In this document: positions 33,931 to 43,602 of the stretch, in pieces
Position numbering within the stretch: position 1 is the stretch's first letter
How the letters are laid out: each line of letters begins with the position of its first letter
NCBI RefSeq assembly: GCF_017873395.1
Contig: NZ_JAGGKC010000004.1
Coordinates: 62,001 to 126,000 of the forward strand
Direction of reading: 5' to 3'
DNA from: Youngiibacter multivorans
GTDB taxonomy: Bacteria; Bacillota; Clostridia; Clostridiales; Clostridiaceae
DNA length: 64,000 bases
Position numbers and translations under genes: made by a program
Notes under the pieces: generated by a model
Databases searched by the model: none
Seen by the model: only the letters and a program-made list of their open reading frames with translations
What the model was told of the DNA's origin: nothing

Positions 33931-33968
33931 CTAGATCCAAAAGTAGAAAAATATTAGGGGGAAACAAA

Positions 33969-34979
33969 ATGTTATTCAAAAAAAGTCTAATAGCCTTATC
34001 AATTATCGCAATGGGGATATCCTTTATAGGCTGTGGAAAAAAAGAAGCACCTGTTCCAAGTTCAACAGCTGAAGAAAAGGAAGTGACTTTATCCGTTACA
34101 TCAGCCTGGGCTGAAGGCAATACTCTCCTATTCAACATGGATGACTTCGTTAAGAAGGTAGAAGAGAAAACAAAGGGAACAGTAAAGATTGTTTGGGGTG
34201 GCGGTCCTGAAACTATTCCAACTTATCAGCTTGTAGAAGCTCTTCGTACAGGAGTCATAGACATTGCATGGACATCCCATACCTACAATGTATCATATGT
34301 CCCTGTAATGGAAGCCATGAAGCTTACTGACGCAGAAAAGATGAGATCAAGTGGTGGATATGACTTTGTTAATGAACTTTATAGAAGCAAAATAAACAGT
34401 CACTATATAGGTGCAACAACAAACGGTTTGACTTACAACCTATACATGAAGAAAGAGATCAAGTCAATCAATGATTTTAAGGGTCTGACAATCAGGGCAA
34501 CTCCCGCATATCAGGCATTTGTAGAATCACTTGGTGCCGGTGTTGTAAATATGGCTCCTGGAGAGGCTTATCAGGCTCTCGAGAGAAATGTTATCCAAGG
34601 ATATGGCTGGCCAAGTGTTGGTGTCAAGGATTTTGGTTGGCAGGAAGTGTCGGATTATATTGTGCAACCTGCATTCTACAATGTTGATGTAGCGATTATG
34701 ATGAGTGACAAGGCTTGGAAGAAGCTGAGTGAAAACCAGCAAAAGGCTATTATGGAAGCAGGTAAAGAAATTGAAGCTGAATCTAATGAGTACTATGTTA
34801 ATGCAATAAAGGAAGAAAACAAAGCACTTACTGATGGAGGAATGAAGGAGCTGATATTACCTTCAGATGTTGCGAACCAGTTCTACAAAGCTGCTTACGA
34901 GAAGGGTTGGGAGAGCGCACTAAAGGCAGATCCTGAGAACGCTGCCAAGCTTCAGAATTTTTCAGGTTATGGCAAATAA
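33969..34979 (+). CDS. TRAP transporter substrate-binding lipoprotein (DctP type)
   Basis: A 336-residue solute-binding protein with a lipoprotein signal peptide ending at the lipobox FIGC (Cys near residue 19), so it is membrane-anchored outside. The DctP domain follows, including the conserved carboxylate-binding Arg in LTIRATPAYQAF near residue 175. ATG follows AGGGGG. The substrate is probably an organic acid metabolised by the oxidoreductase in the same operon, for example a 2-oxoacid, which is inference. Confidence 0.9.
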   Translation: MLFKKSLIALSIIAMGISFIGCGKKEAPVPSSTAEEKEVTLSVTSAWAEGNTLLFNMDDFVKKVEEKTKGTVKIVWGGGPETIPTYQLVEALRTGVIDIAWTSHTYNVSYVPVMEAMKLTDAEKMRSSGGYDFVNELYRSKINSHYIGATTNGLTYNLYMKKEIKSINDFKGLTIRATPAYQAFVESLGAGVVNMAPGEAYQALERNVIQGYGWPSVGVKDFGWQEVSDYIVQPAFYNVDVAIMMSDKAWKKLSENQQKAIMEAGKEIEAESNEYYVNAIKEENKALTDGGMKELILPSDVANQFYKAAYEKGWESALKADPENAAKLQNFSGYGK

Positions 34980-35029
34980 ATATAAATACAGAAAAAGTAT
35001 CTAGTGCTTATAAATAATAAAGAAATATT

Positions 35030-35063
35030 ACGGCTAGTCTGATTTTCAGGCTGGCCGTATTTG
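35030..35063 (+). terminator. Terminator of the oxidoreductase-TRAP operon
   Basis: ACGGC / GCCGT outer stem with inner CTG / CAG pairing, loop ATTTT, followed by ATTTG. T-run is weak. Confidence 0.65.
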
Positions 35064-35096
35064 TAGTTATAAATCCATAATGGAGCAGCGGAGGTT

Positions 35097-35213
35097 TTGA
35101 TTACCCAGAGGGAAGCCATAGACAACACATTGGAACGTCTTAACTACAAGATAGACCGATACAACCAGACAATTGAGACTGGTGTACTAAAGTGGGATAA
35201 AATGGAAGTCTAG
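35097..35213 (+). pseudogene. Remnant of a MerR-family regulator C-terminus
   Basis: A frame of 38 codons whose product contains LERLNYKIDRYNQTIE followed by TGVLKWD, the usual C-terminal helix and tail of small MerR regulators. The DNA-binding part is absent; only the last third remains. GGAGG lies directly upstream but too close to the TTG start. Most likely a decayed gene; the 367-base gap 34980-35346 otherwise holds only the terminator above. Confidence 0.55.
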
Positions 35214-35346
35214 AGGAACGGCGAAAATCAAAGATAAATGACCCAGGTAGAAATGTGAAACTATCGCTTTTTTACTGGATTTTAATCTTTTTCGAATAGA
35301 ATATCATCAGTGGTTTCTATTTGCGATAAAGGTAGGTCAGAAGGCA

Positions 35347-36606
35347 ATGATCCAGAAGAAAGAAAATATCATCCCAATAGAGTGGCTTATAAGTGATGTT
35401 TCGAAAACATATGACACTTGCGGAAATCCGGACTTCAAAGGTTTCCGAAAAGTCAGCCTTTTTGAAAAGCTCAAGAACGAAAGGGAGATAAAGAAGCTTT
35501 CGGAACATTTGATAAATGAGCTTGAGCCTTTTCACGGCAAGGATCCAGAAGGCCTTACAGCCTCTGAGACCGTGGAGCTGAAGAAGGTTATTACCTCATA
35601 CATTCTGGAGCTTGATGAGAGGAAGCTTTTTTTTGACAAGCCTTTTCTGGGATTCTTCCTTGAGAAGGGATATATGGAATCAGCGGAGGATTTCCTCGAC
35701 GAGGTGAAGCTTGAGGACAGTGACCTGGAGCCTATGGAGGTTTTTCAGGCAATAAGAAACGTGTGGATAATGAATAGCCTGCAGCTTTTCTGGGGCATCC
35801 CGCTCAGGATGACTCCTTCTGTATATGCGTATAGCATGCTTTACCCATATACGGACAATTTTCTGGACAGCACAGAGGTAAGCAGAGAAGACAAGGCAAG
35901 GTTCAATGAAAGGCTGACGAGAGTTATAAATGGTGAGATTGTTGAATCATTTGATCCCCATGAAAGCAGGGTTTTCGAGCTCATTGGAAAGATAAGCACA
36001 GAGTTTCACAGGGGCTCATATCCATCAGTATACGAGAGTATTGGTCTTATACAGAAGGCCCAGATTGAAAGCATGAAACAGGACCAGAATAAGGAAATGA
36101 CTGCTGATGAGATAATTCCTATAAGCATATTCAAGGGGGGCGCTTCAGTCCTTGCTGATGCATTTCTTGTGAAGGGAGAGCTTGATGAGGAAGAGACGAG
36201 ATTTGCTTTCGGATACGGATCATTCCTGCAGCTGCTTGATGACCTGCAGGATGCTGAATCGGATAGAAAGGAAGGCCATCAGACAATCTTCAGCATGGGT
36301 GACAGAAGCGCAGACTTCGATGAGAAGCTTTTAAAGCTCATATCCTTTATCTTCAAGGTCAACGAGCAAATAGCAGGTGACGATACAACAAAGGTACTCA
36401 TGAAGGATGTCATCAGGACCTGCACCCTCATGATGGTGATGGAGGTTGTCGGAAGGGAGCCAAAGTTTGTCTCAAGGGGTTTTTATCGCGAACTTGAGTC
36501 ATATTCGAAGGTCAGGCTACCGTTTTTCATGGAGTATGAGAAGCAGATGAAATCTCTGATAGAAACACTTGGAATTGGCAGCAATCTAAGTCAGCTTATG
36601 AAATAG
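35347..36606 (+). CDS. Class 1 isoprenoid-synthase-fold protein
   Basis: A 419-residue mostly helical protein with two Asp-rich metal motifs in the order and style of class I prenyl/terpene synthases: TDNFLDS (Asp170, Asp174) and LLDDLQDAESDRKEG (Asp298, Asp299, Asp302, Asp306). The first lacks the canonical doubled Asp. The N-terminal 150 residues are extra. It is expected to bind a magnesium-diphosphate substrate and act on a prenyl diphosphate. A terminator separates it from the next gene, but it sits directly before the radical SAM operon. Ribosome site is weak (AAGG). Product unknown. Confidence 0.72.
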   Translation: MIQKKENIIPIEWLISDVSKTYDTCGNPDFKGFRKVSLFEKLKNEREIKKLSEHLINELEPFHGKDPEGLTASETVELKKVITSYILELDERKLFFDKPFLGFFLEKGYMESAEDFLDEVKLEDSDLEPMEVFQAIRNVWIMNSLQLFWGIPLRMTPSVYAYSMLYPYTDNFLDSTEVSREDKARFNERLTRVINGEIVESFDPHESRVFELIGKISTEFHRGSYPSVYESIGLIQKAQIESMKQDQNKEMTADEIIPISIFKGGASVLADAFLVKGELDEEETRFAFGYGSFLQLLDDLQDAESDRKEGHQTIFSMGDRSADFDEKLLKLISFIFKVNEQIAGDDTTKVLMKDVIRTCTLMMVMEVVGREPKFVSRGFYRELESYSKVRLPFFMEYEKQMKSLIETLGIGSNLSQLMK

Positions 36607-36633
36607 AGGGTGCAATTTAAGATGGATAATTGT

Positions 36634-36670
36634 AAGGACAGGCATTAATAGGATGTCTGTCCTTCTTTTT
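36634..36670 (+). terminator. Terminator after the isoprenoid-fold gene
   Basis: AAGGACAG-CAT / ATG-CTGTCCTT stem followed by CTTTTT. Confidence 0.8.
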
Positions 36671-36813
36671 ACTTAGCCCGGTATATACAGAGTGAAATGC
36701 GACTGACCGGGCTTTCCCATACCCGGAATTCACCTGACTCCAATTTGCTACCATATTGCAGTTCCTGAAGGTATAATAAAATGGACTGAATATTCGTGCG
36801 AAGTGGTGTAAAT

Positions 36814-37896
36814 ATGAGACTGGTTGCTGCAGAAAAGGAAAGGCTCAAACAATTCATACGGTTCTATGAGAAGAGATACCTGAACGATCCCTTGAAAAGG
36901 AATTCGATGTCAGGTCTTTTGAAGTCCCTCCTTTACGACAAAAGCGTCATGTGCAGATCTGCCTACCTCGAGCCTGTTATGGTAGAGGAAAACGGTGAAA
37001 TACTCATGATTGCTGTGCTTGCACAGGTGGATAGGATGAAAGATTTCCTTCAGGTCGCATTCTTTGAAGCAAAGGAGAAGAACTCCGATGCCTTTGGCCT
37101 GATACTTTCAAGGGCAGAAGAGCTTGCAAAAGAGAAAGGTGCAAGACAGATTACAGGCTCCCTTAATGTCCATGTCAACTACGGGCTTGGATTCCTGGCA
37201 AGCGGCTACACCGAGAAGCAGGGCTTCGGAACAATGCACAATCCCCCTTTCTACAACGAGCTCTTCGAGGAGAATGGCTTCAGGACAATAGATATGGTGA
37301 GCTTCAGGAAAGACCTTAAGGAGCTTGAAGAGATCCTTGACCCAAGGATAACTGAAAGGCTGAAGAGGAGATATACAATCAGGAGCCTTGATTACGGGAA
37401 TCTTGAAAGGGATGCTGAAATCTATACTAATGTCAATAATGATGCATTCAAAGACCACCTCTTCTATTACCCGAGAAAGGCTGAGGAGGACCTTGAGCTG
37501 TTCAGGGACTTCAAGCCACTTCTAAAAGCTCACAATCTGCTCTTTGCATACAAAGGCGATGAGCCTGTGGGCTTCATGCTTTGGTATCCTGATTTCAATG
37601 AGCTGATGAGGCCAAGCGAGACACTGGGATTAGGGACTGTCATAAAGAACAGGATCTTTGGAAACAGGATCAGAACAGTGAAGATAGTTGAGATGGGAGT
37701 TTTGCCAAGTGAGCAGCGATATGGAGCAGTGCTCGCTCTCCTGAACAGAGTCTTTGAGATATGCATCGGGAAATACGACACCTTCGAATCTGGCTGGATA
37801 CTTGAAGCGAACGACAACTCTAGGCTGCTTGGAGTAAGGCTGACAGATTCCGTATACAAGAAATACAAGGCATACATCAAGGACGTGAATGTATGA
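36814..37896 (+). CDS. Tandem GNAT-like protein of the radical SAM operon
   Basis: A 360-residue protein resembling two GNAT (N-acyltransferase) folds in tandem. The region LAKEKGARQITGSLNVHVNYGLGF resembles proteins of the YghO/GNAT type. The C-terminal half has an EMGVLPSEQRYGAVLALLNRVFEIC stretch matching the GNAT acyl-CoA-binding region. The ATG at 36814 was chosen over GTG 36796 because GTGGTG is nearby. A TATAAT stands at 36772-36777. It overlaps the next gene by four bases (ATGA). Substrate unknown. Confidence 0.65.
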   Translation: MRLVAAEKERLKQFIRFYEKRYLNDPLKRNSMSGLLKSLLYDKSVMCRSAYLEPVMVEENGEILMIAVLAQVDRMKDFLQVAFFEAKEKNSDAFGLILSRAEELAKEKGARQITGSLNVHVNYGLGFLASGYTEKQGFGTMHNPPFYNELFEENGFRTIDMVSFRKDLKELEEILDPRITERLKRRYTIRSLDYGNLERDAEIYTNVNNDAFKDHLFYYPRKAEEDLELFRDFKPLLKAHNLLFAYKGDEPVGFMLWYPDFNELMRPSETLGLGTVIKNRIFGNRIRTVKIVEMGVLPSEQRYGAVLALLNRVFEICIGKYDTFESGWILEANDNSRLLGVRLTDSVYKKYKAYIKDVNV

Positions 37897-38885
37897 GGAG
37901 CTTCGTAAGCATAAGTGAGCTGAAGGCCTGGGTACTATCATCAGAACCGGATGATATGAATCGAAGTCTAAGGGCTCTGCTTGAGAAAAATGCTGATATC
38001 ATGGAGCTTCTGCAGGTACTTGAGGAAACCAATCTCTGCGGGCAGGAATATTTTGTAGTCAATGATGCAATAATCGTGACATACAGGATGAGGCTAAACC
38101 TTCTGACATTCATGAAAAGGTCGCTGAGGGCTGATGCAAGGATCATCGGACTGCCCATTTCAATGAGCCGAAGCGGAATATTCGCATCGGATGAAGCTTC
38201 AGGGAGAAAAGCGGCCCTTGAGGTAATAAAAAGGGAAAAAGGCCTGACAGTTGCACTAAATACTGACTACAGACTGAGGGGAAACTCCCTGACTCTCTCA
38301 AATTTCGTATTTATCAACAGATTCAGGGATTTTGACGAATACCTCATGGCTATGAGGTCCTCATACAGGCGGAACGTACTTGGTGTGATTGAAGAAGGGA
38401 ACGGGCTTGTATTCAGAAGGATTGAGTCTTCAGACTTCAGCACTCTGCATCATATGCTCTATAGGAGTGTAGTCGAGCGGTCTGAATATCCTTTGGAGAC
38501 TTTACCGATTGAGTTTTTCAGAAGCTATGACAGCGAGATTGTCGAGGTCAGGAGAACAGATGGAAGTCTGATTGCAGTGCTTGTCCTTAGGGGATACGGA
38601 GACACCCTCACCTTCATGTTCTGCGGGTTCAGGAGGGAAGAGGGCGCAAGCCTGTATCACAATCTTCTTATATACGTCATCAGGAAGGGAATTGAAGATG
38701 GGTACAAAAGGATTGACATGGGTCAGACCTCAGAAGCTGCAAAGCTTCGATTAGGCTGTACAGAGGAGATAAAGCACCTGCTTGTATACCATGGGAATCC
38801 TGTGGTGAATTCTGTCATCCGTCGAGCCTCAGGTCGCTTCTCATATAGGAGATATAAGGTTCTGCACAGGGTATTCCGGACCTGA
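37893..38885 (+). CDS. FemAB/BioF2-like GNAT-fold acyltransferase
   Basis: A 330-residue protein. From about residue 145 it follows the Fem/GNAT pattern: FDEYLMAMRSSYRRNV, LHHMLYRSVV, VEVRRTDGSLIAVLVLRG, and SLYHNLLIYVIRKGIEDGYKRIDMGQTSEAAKLRLG, which is very typical of GNAT_6/BioF2-like transferases. The first 140 residues are not assigned. Translationally coupled to the gene before by an ATGA overlap. It would transfer an acyl or aminoacyl group onto an amine; the acceptor is not known. Confidence 0.68.
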   Translation: MRSFVSISELKAWVLSSEPDDMNRSLRALLEKNADIMELLQVLEETNLCGQEYFVVNDAIIVTYRMRLNLLTFMKRSLRADARIIGLPISMSRSGIFASDEASGRKAALEVIKREKGLTVALNTDYRLRGNSLTLSNFVFINRFRDFDEYLMAMRSSYRRNVLGVIEEGNGLVFRRIESSDFSTLHHMLYRSVVERSEYPLETLPIEFFRSYDSEIVEVRRTDGSLIAVLVLRGYGDTLTFMFCGFRREEGASLYHNLLIYVIRKGIEDGYKRIDMGQTSEAAKLRLGCTEEIKHLLVYHGNPVVNSVIRRASGRFSYRRYKVLHRVFRT

Positions 38886-38929
38886 AACTAATTGCCGGAA
38901 GCTTAATGGATCAGCAAGCTGGAGGACAA

Positions 38930-40261
38930 ATGAGGGTATTTCTAAAGAAGGCAAGGGCAAGGACACCGTTCTCCATCCTCGACCCTGTAAGGGTTGAGCC
39001 TCTGGAGCTCGCTTATCTCAAGGCAGCAGCAGAGGAGACAGGAGCTGAAGTGTATATCATCGACGACCTGTTCGGGCTGAGAGAACCAGGTGTTATTCCT
39101 GATGTCCTGGTTATTACTGGATACAATACAGCTGAGAGTAAGATACTTGAAGAGGCAGAAGTATACAGGAGAAGATTTCCAAACGTAAGGATAATTGTAG
39201 GAGGGACCCATGCCGAAAGGAACAGCAGGGACTTCCATTCGCCAAACGTGGATTTCGTCGTACACAGCTCAGACCTTCAGGTTTTCATGGATATATTAAG
39301 GCTTGTGGATGGAAGGCTCGAGGAGCTTGAACCTTCTGGCTTCGACATGCAAAGGGCGGGAGAGTGGATCATTGGAAGTTCCAGACTTGTCATCAGGATG
39401 CCGCTTATAAAGCCGGACAGGTCGCTGACAAAAGCCTTAATTGAAAAAACCAGGTACCTGGACAAAAGAAGGGTTGCCCTGGTAAAGGGAAGGACAGGCT
39501 GTCCATATAAGTGCGATTTCTGCTACTGCAGGCTGCTAAATGATGGGAAACACATAGCAGGCGACTATGGGGATATCCTTGATGAAGCTCTTGAGCTTGA
39601 TGCAGAATTTGTATGGGTAGTTGATGATGTGTTCCTTGCATCAAGGAAAGATGCATTGGATTTCATTAATGCAGCTGAGAAGTGGAGCAAGAGGGTGAAC
39701 CTCATAGCATACCTCAGGGCTGACTTCATACTGAAGAACAGGGACCTTCTTGAAAAGCTCAGGGAATGCGGCCTTGGAGAGGTCATAGTAGGCTTCGAGG
39801 CAACGAGCAACTCTGAGCTTGATGGTTACAACAAGCAGACTGATGCCCTTGATTATCCTGAGGCAATAAGAATACTCAGGGAGGCTGAAATAGACCTTAC
39901 AGCTCTCTTCATGGTAAGTCCTGAGTACAGGATTTCTGATTTCAGAAGACTTGCGAGGTTCTTGAGGGAAAACAGGATAGGAACCTATACTGTTTCAATA
40001 CTGACACCGATCAAGGGAACTGATGGGTATGAGGAGATGAAGGGGAAGCTTCTTACGGATAATCCGGAAAGGTTTGATTTCCTCCATCTGGTGACGAGAC
40101 CACATCTTCCCGCACCGATGTTCTATCTGATGTTCCTGTGGCTGCACCTGGGACTTCTGAGGTCAAAAAGGATCCGGTCATTCATCAGACAATGCATTAC
40201 CTGGAAGAAGATAAGCAGGCAATCAGACAGGCAAGAAACAAATGAAGGAAAAGAATACTAG
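38930..40261 (+). CDS. B12-binding-type radical SAM protein 1
   Basis: A 443-residue protein with an N-terminal cobalamin-binding-like Rossmann domain (about 1-130; no DxHxxG motif) and a radical SAM barrel with the cluster motif TGCPYKCDFCYC (Cys191, Cys195, Cys198). The C-terminal part has an ILTPIKGTDGYEEM stretch shared with BchE/HpnJ-type enzymes. ATG 38930 was chosen because GGAGG precedes it and the homologous start is MRVFL; ATG 38906 is possible. It is one of four paralogues in the operon and likely performs a radical methylation, cyclisation or C-C bond step. Confidence 0.85.
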   Translation: MRVFLKKARARTPFSILDPVRVEPLELAYLKAAAEETGAEVYIIDDLFGLREPGVIPDVLVITGYNTAESKILEEAEVYRRRFPNVRIIVGGTHAERNSRDFHSPNVDFVVHSSDLQVFMDILRLVDGRLEELEPSGFDMQRAGEWIIGSSRLVIRMPLIKPDRSLTKALIEKTRYLDKRRVALVKGRTGCPYKCDFCYCRLLNDGKHIAGDYGDILDEALELDAEFVWVVDDVFLASRKDALDFINAAEKWSKRVNLIAYLRADFILKNRDLLEKLRECGLGEVIVGFEATSNSELDGYNKQTDALDYPEAIRILREAEIDLTALFMVSPEYRISDFRRLARFLRENRIGTYTVSILTPIKGTDGYEEMKGKLLTDNPERFDFLHLVTRPHLPAPMFYLMFLWLHLGLLRSKRIRSFIRQCITWKKISRQSDRQETNEGKEY

Positions 40262-40280
40262 AGAGTACAAGGAGATACTG

Positions 40281-40913
40281 ATGTCAGCTAAAATATGGGA
40301 CTTCTGGGCGGACAGATACGACAGGCTTTGGGTGCAAAAGCACAGCCTTGGGCCAACAAGGGAATACATACTTGAGAAGCTTGAGAAATTAGAGAAGGGC
40401 AGGAATAACCTCCTTGACCTTGGCTGCGGCCCGGGTGAGCTTCTACATGAGATAGGGAAAAGGTATCCGAAGCTTAAGCTTACCGGTGTGGACTACTCTG
40501 AAAGGATGCTTGAGGTATCAAGGAAGAGAAACATAGGGGCATGCCATGAGCTCCTGGATGCAATGCATATTGACAGACTTGAAGGAAGGTTCGACCTGAT
40601 CACCTGTACCCACTCACTTCCATACTACAGGGATCCTAAGGCTGTTCTCCATAAGCTGAGCGGCCTCATGACTATGAATGGAAGGCTTCTTGTAGGCTTT
40701 GCAAGCGGCGACAGTGTCTTTGACAAGGTGATGCTGGCTGGAGTGAAGCTTACTACAGGAAAGGCCAATTACCCATCAGACGATGAGTTCAGGAAAATGG
40801 TGAAGGCTGACTTCAACGTTCTGGACATGAAGATAATCAAACGTGCATTCTACATGCCAAGGATTGCAGTATACACGCTTTCGATAAAGACAGACAACAG
40901 GGAGAGATGCTGA
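40281..40913 (+). CDS. SAM-dependent class I methyltransferase
   Basis: A 210-residue methyltransferase with the glycine-rich motif I LLDLGCGPGELLHEIG, motif II VDYSERMLEVSRK, and ITCTHSLPYYRDP. ATG 40281 is preferred over 40242 because GGAGA lies six bases upstream and the overlap with the radical SAM gene disappears. It sits between two radical SAM genes and is presumably a tailoring enzyme. Substrate unknown. Confidence 0.87.
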   Translation: MSAKIWDFWADRYDRLWVQKHSLGPTREYILEKLEKLEKGRNNLLDLGCGPGELLHEIGKRYPKLKLTGVDYSERMLEVSRKRNIGACHELLDAMHIDRLEGRFDLITCTHSLPYYRDPKAVLHKLSGLMTMNGRLLVGFASGDSVFDKVMLAGVKLTTGKANYPSDDEFRKMVKADFNVLDMKIIKRAFYMPRIAVYTLSIKTDNRERC

Positions 40914-42277
40914 TGGACGTGCTGCTTGTAAGACCGAGACCTGACAGGGAAACCATAGGGCTTCAGCATGTCATGGTGTGCGAGCCTCTTGAGCTTGAAT
41001 ACCTGGTTTCTAATGTACCTGATGGAATAAGGAATAGGGTAAACCTTGAGATCTGCGACATGATCCTTGAGAAGGAGCCATTCATAAGCATCGTAATGAG
41101 GAAGAAGCCTGACCTTATTGTATTCACCGGATACATAACCCATGTTGGGACCATTAAGGATATGTGCGCCGAGGTGAAGAGGCTATTTCCAAACTCATTG
41201 ACCGGCGTAGGAGGAGTCCATGCGGAGGTTGTACCTGAAGATTTTATAGACCCCTCCCTTGATTTCGTATACTCAAGGAACGGCATAGACGGCTTCAACA
41301 TTACACTTGAGGGAATGCTTAAGGGAATGTCACCTGCCGAGATAAGGAATAACATTGAAAGCTCCGGTGAAATGAAGCTTTCGTTCGTATACAGGCATCC
41401 CGACAGGGAATCTGTAAGAAAATACAGGTCAGAATACTACTACATGTTCCACAGGCCCTGCGCGCTCATCAAGACCTCCTACGGCTGTCCCTACAACTGC
41501 AGCTTCTGCTTCTGCAAGGAGATTACAGGAGGGAAGTACTTCACCCGTGACCTTAAGGATGTCATGGATGAACTGGAGGGCATTGGGGAAAAGGAAATAT
41601 ACATAGTGGATGATGACTTCCTGTTCAGCAAAGGGAGGATCAGGGAATTCCTTAGGCTGCTGAAGGAACGGGGAATAGAGAAGAAATTCCTTGTATACGG
41701 CAGGGCTGATTTTGTTGCTGAAAACAAGGATATCCTGAGGGAGTTCAGGGACCAGGGGCTTCAGGCAGTAATTGTGGGACTTGAGTCGATAAGGGGACAG
41801 GACCTTGATTCATACAAGAAGGGAACGGACATTGATGTCAATGAAAGGGCTGCAAAGGTACTTCTTGAGCTTGGGATAGAGCTTTACGCAACGCTAATCA
41901 TACCCCTTGATTTTTCAAGGAAGGATTTTTCTGACCTCACCTCATGGGTCAGGGGGCTTGGGATAAGGTTTGTTAACCTTCAGCCGCTGACACCGCTCCC
42001 AGGGACTTCAATATTTTGTGAATACGAGGACAAGCTGCTTTACCCCAGGGAACGATACGAGATGTGGGATATGGCTCACGTGGTTCTTAAGCCCGAGCAT
42101 ATGGGAACAAGAGCCTTCTACCTTGAGATCGTAAAGGCCTATTACAGGATAGTGATGAGGCCTAAGAACGTACTGGCACTGATAAGAAGGTACGGGCTTG
42201 GAATGAATCTGAAAATGCTGTCTGGAAGCAGCAGGGTGACCATGCAGTATCTTGGAAAGGTGGTGAGGGGTATATGA
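40913..42277 (+). CDS. B12-binding-type radical SAM protein 2
   Basis: A 454-residue paralogue of the other three. The cluster motif is YGCPYNCSFCFC near residue 200. The segments FTGYITHVGTIKDMCAEVKRLFPNSLTGVGGVHAEV (B12-like domain) and LTPLPGTSIFCEYEDKLLYPRERYEMWDMAHVVLKPEHM (end of barrel) are conserved with proteins 1 and 4. The start overlaps the stop of the methyltransferase (ATGG over TGA), with GGAGAG six bases upstream. Confidence 0.86.
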   Translation: MDVLLVRPRPDRETIGLQHVMVCEPLELEYLVSNVPDGIRNRVNLEICDMILEKEPFISIVMRKKPDLIVFTGYITHVGTIKDMCAEVKRLFPNSLTGVGGVHAEVVPEDFIDPSLDFVYSRNGIDGFNITLEGMLKGMSPAEIRNNIESSGEMKLSFVYRHPDRESVRKYRSEYYYMFHRPCALIKTSYGCPYNCSFCFCKEITGGKYFTRDLKDVMDELEGIGEKEIYIVDDDFLFSKGRIREFLRLLKERGIEKKFLVYGRADFVAENKDILREFRDQGLQAVIVGLESIRGQDLDSYKKGTDIDVNERAAKVLLELGIELYATLIIPLDFSRKDFSDLTSWVRGLGIRFVNLQPLTPLPGTSIFCEYEDKLLYPRERYEMWDMAHVVLKPEHMGTRAFYLEIVKAYYRIVMRPKNVLALIRRYGLGMNLKMLSGSSRVTMQYLGKVVRGI

Positions 42278-43593
42278 AGATACTTCTCATACAGCCAAGC
42301 CCTTATGACAGAGGGAAAAAACCGATAAAGAAAAAGAAGCTTTATTTCGTAGGGCTTGCACTTCCTCTATTAGCTGCACTTACACCTCCTGAGCATGAGG
42401 TCGAGATAATACTTGAGATACTTGAGGACATTCCCTTTGATACTGATGCTGAGCTCATAGGTATAAGCTCAATGGGTCATGGGGTTATAAGGTCAATCGA
42501 TATCGCGGAAGAATTTAGGAGACGTGGAAAGACGGTGGTTCTCGGAGGCTATATGGCGAGCCTCATGGCCGAGGAGGCAAAGAAATACTGCGATGTGGTT
42601 GTTGTGGGTGATGCCGAGCTTGTCTGGAGTGAGCTTATCAGTGACTATGAAAAAGGGGAGCTGAAGCCACTCTATGAGAACAGGCTTAAGAGAGGCTATT
42701 TCACAACACCTCCTCCGAGGTTCGACCTGATCATGGACAAGAACCTTGGCGATTTCCTGCCTGTGCAGGCAGGGAGAGGCTGTCCCCACAGCTGCAGCTT
42801 CTGTTCAGTAGCCTGTCTTTATGAGGGTACATATATAAGGAAGAGCGTTGAAGAGGTCGTGAGGGACATAAGGCAGGTACAAGCACTCGGATACAGGAAG
42901 TTCCTGCTGCTTGATGATAATATCTTCGCTGACAGGGTATATCTCGGGAAACTACTGGAAGAGATCAGGGCACTGGACATGGAATGGATGAGCCAGTGCG
43001 ACATAAGGATAGGAAGCGAGGACAAGCTGCTGAAGGCACTTAAGGATAGCGGCTGCACAACACTCTCATTTGGGCTTGAGAGCATCACAAAGGAAAGCCT
43101 CAAGGCAATGGACAAGTCCTGGGCAAAGCCTGAGGACTACCCAAGGCTGATAAGAAATATCCAGGACCACGGAATTGACGTCTCAACGGAGATGGTTGTC
43201 GGAGGCGAAGCGGATACTCTTGAATCAATAAGGGCTACAAAAGATTTCATCGAAAACAACAAGATTTCCGTACCCAGATTCTACATACTTACACCGATAC
43301 CAGGAACAAGGTTCTTCAAGGATATAGAGAGGCAGGGCAGGCTCGTTAAGGATGACATTTACTCCTTTGACGGCACAGAGGCTGTATACACACATCCCAA
43401 TATGACGCCTGATGAGCTTACTAATAGCTACTGGGATCTCTACAGGTCGCTCTTCACCATAAGGTCCATATTCAAAAGGAACATCCTGAGGAAGGAGTTC
43501 CTGAAAAAACCTGGGAAATACCTCTTTTACACAATCGTGAACCTATACTACAGGTACCAGATAGGACAGGGTATAACACCCAATATATTCTAA
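42274..43593 (+). CDS. B12-binding-type radical SAM protein 3 (BchE/HpnJ-like)
   Basis: A 439-residue protein of the classic BchE/HpnJ style: MKILLIQPSPYDRG start, a B12-domain GISSMGHGVIRSIDIAEEFRRRGKTVVLGGYMAS, the cluster motif GRGCPHSCSFCSV (near residue 170), and STEMVVGGEADTLESI plus ILTPIPGTRFF. It is the most canonical of the four. Overlaps the previous gene by four bases. Confidence 0.87.
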   Translation: MKILLIQPSPYDRGKKPIKKKKLYFVGLALPLLAALTPPEHEVEIILEILEDIPFDTDAELIGISSMGHGVIRSIDIAEEFRRRGKTVVLGGYMASLMAEEAKKYCDVVVVGDAELVWSELISDYEKGELKPLYENRLKRGYFTTPPPRFDLIMDKNLGDFLPVQAGRGCPHSCSFCSVACLYEGTYIRKSVEEVVRDIRQVQALGYRKFLLLDDNIFADRVYLGKLLEEIRALDMEWMSQCDIRIGSEDKLLKALKDSGCTTLSFGLESITKESLKAMDKSWAKPEDYPRLIRNIQDHGIDVSTEMVVGGEADTLESIRATKDFIENNKISVPRFYILTPIPGTRFFKDIERQGRLVKDDIYSFDGTEAVYTHPNMTPDELTNSYWDLYRSLFTIRSIFKRNILRKEFLKKPGKYLFYTIVNLYYRYQIGQGITPNIF

Positions 43594-43602
43594 GGAGACA
43601 AT

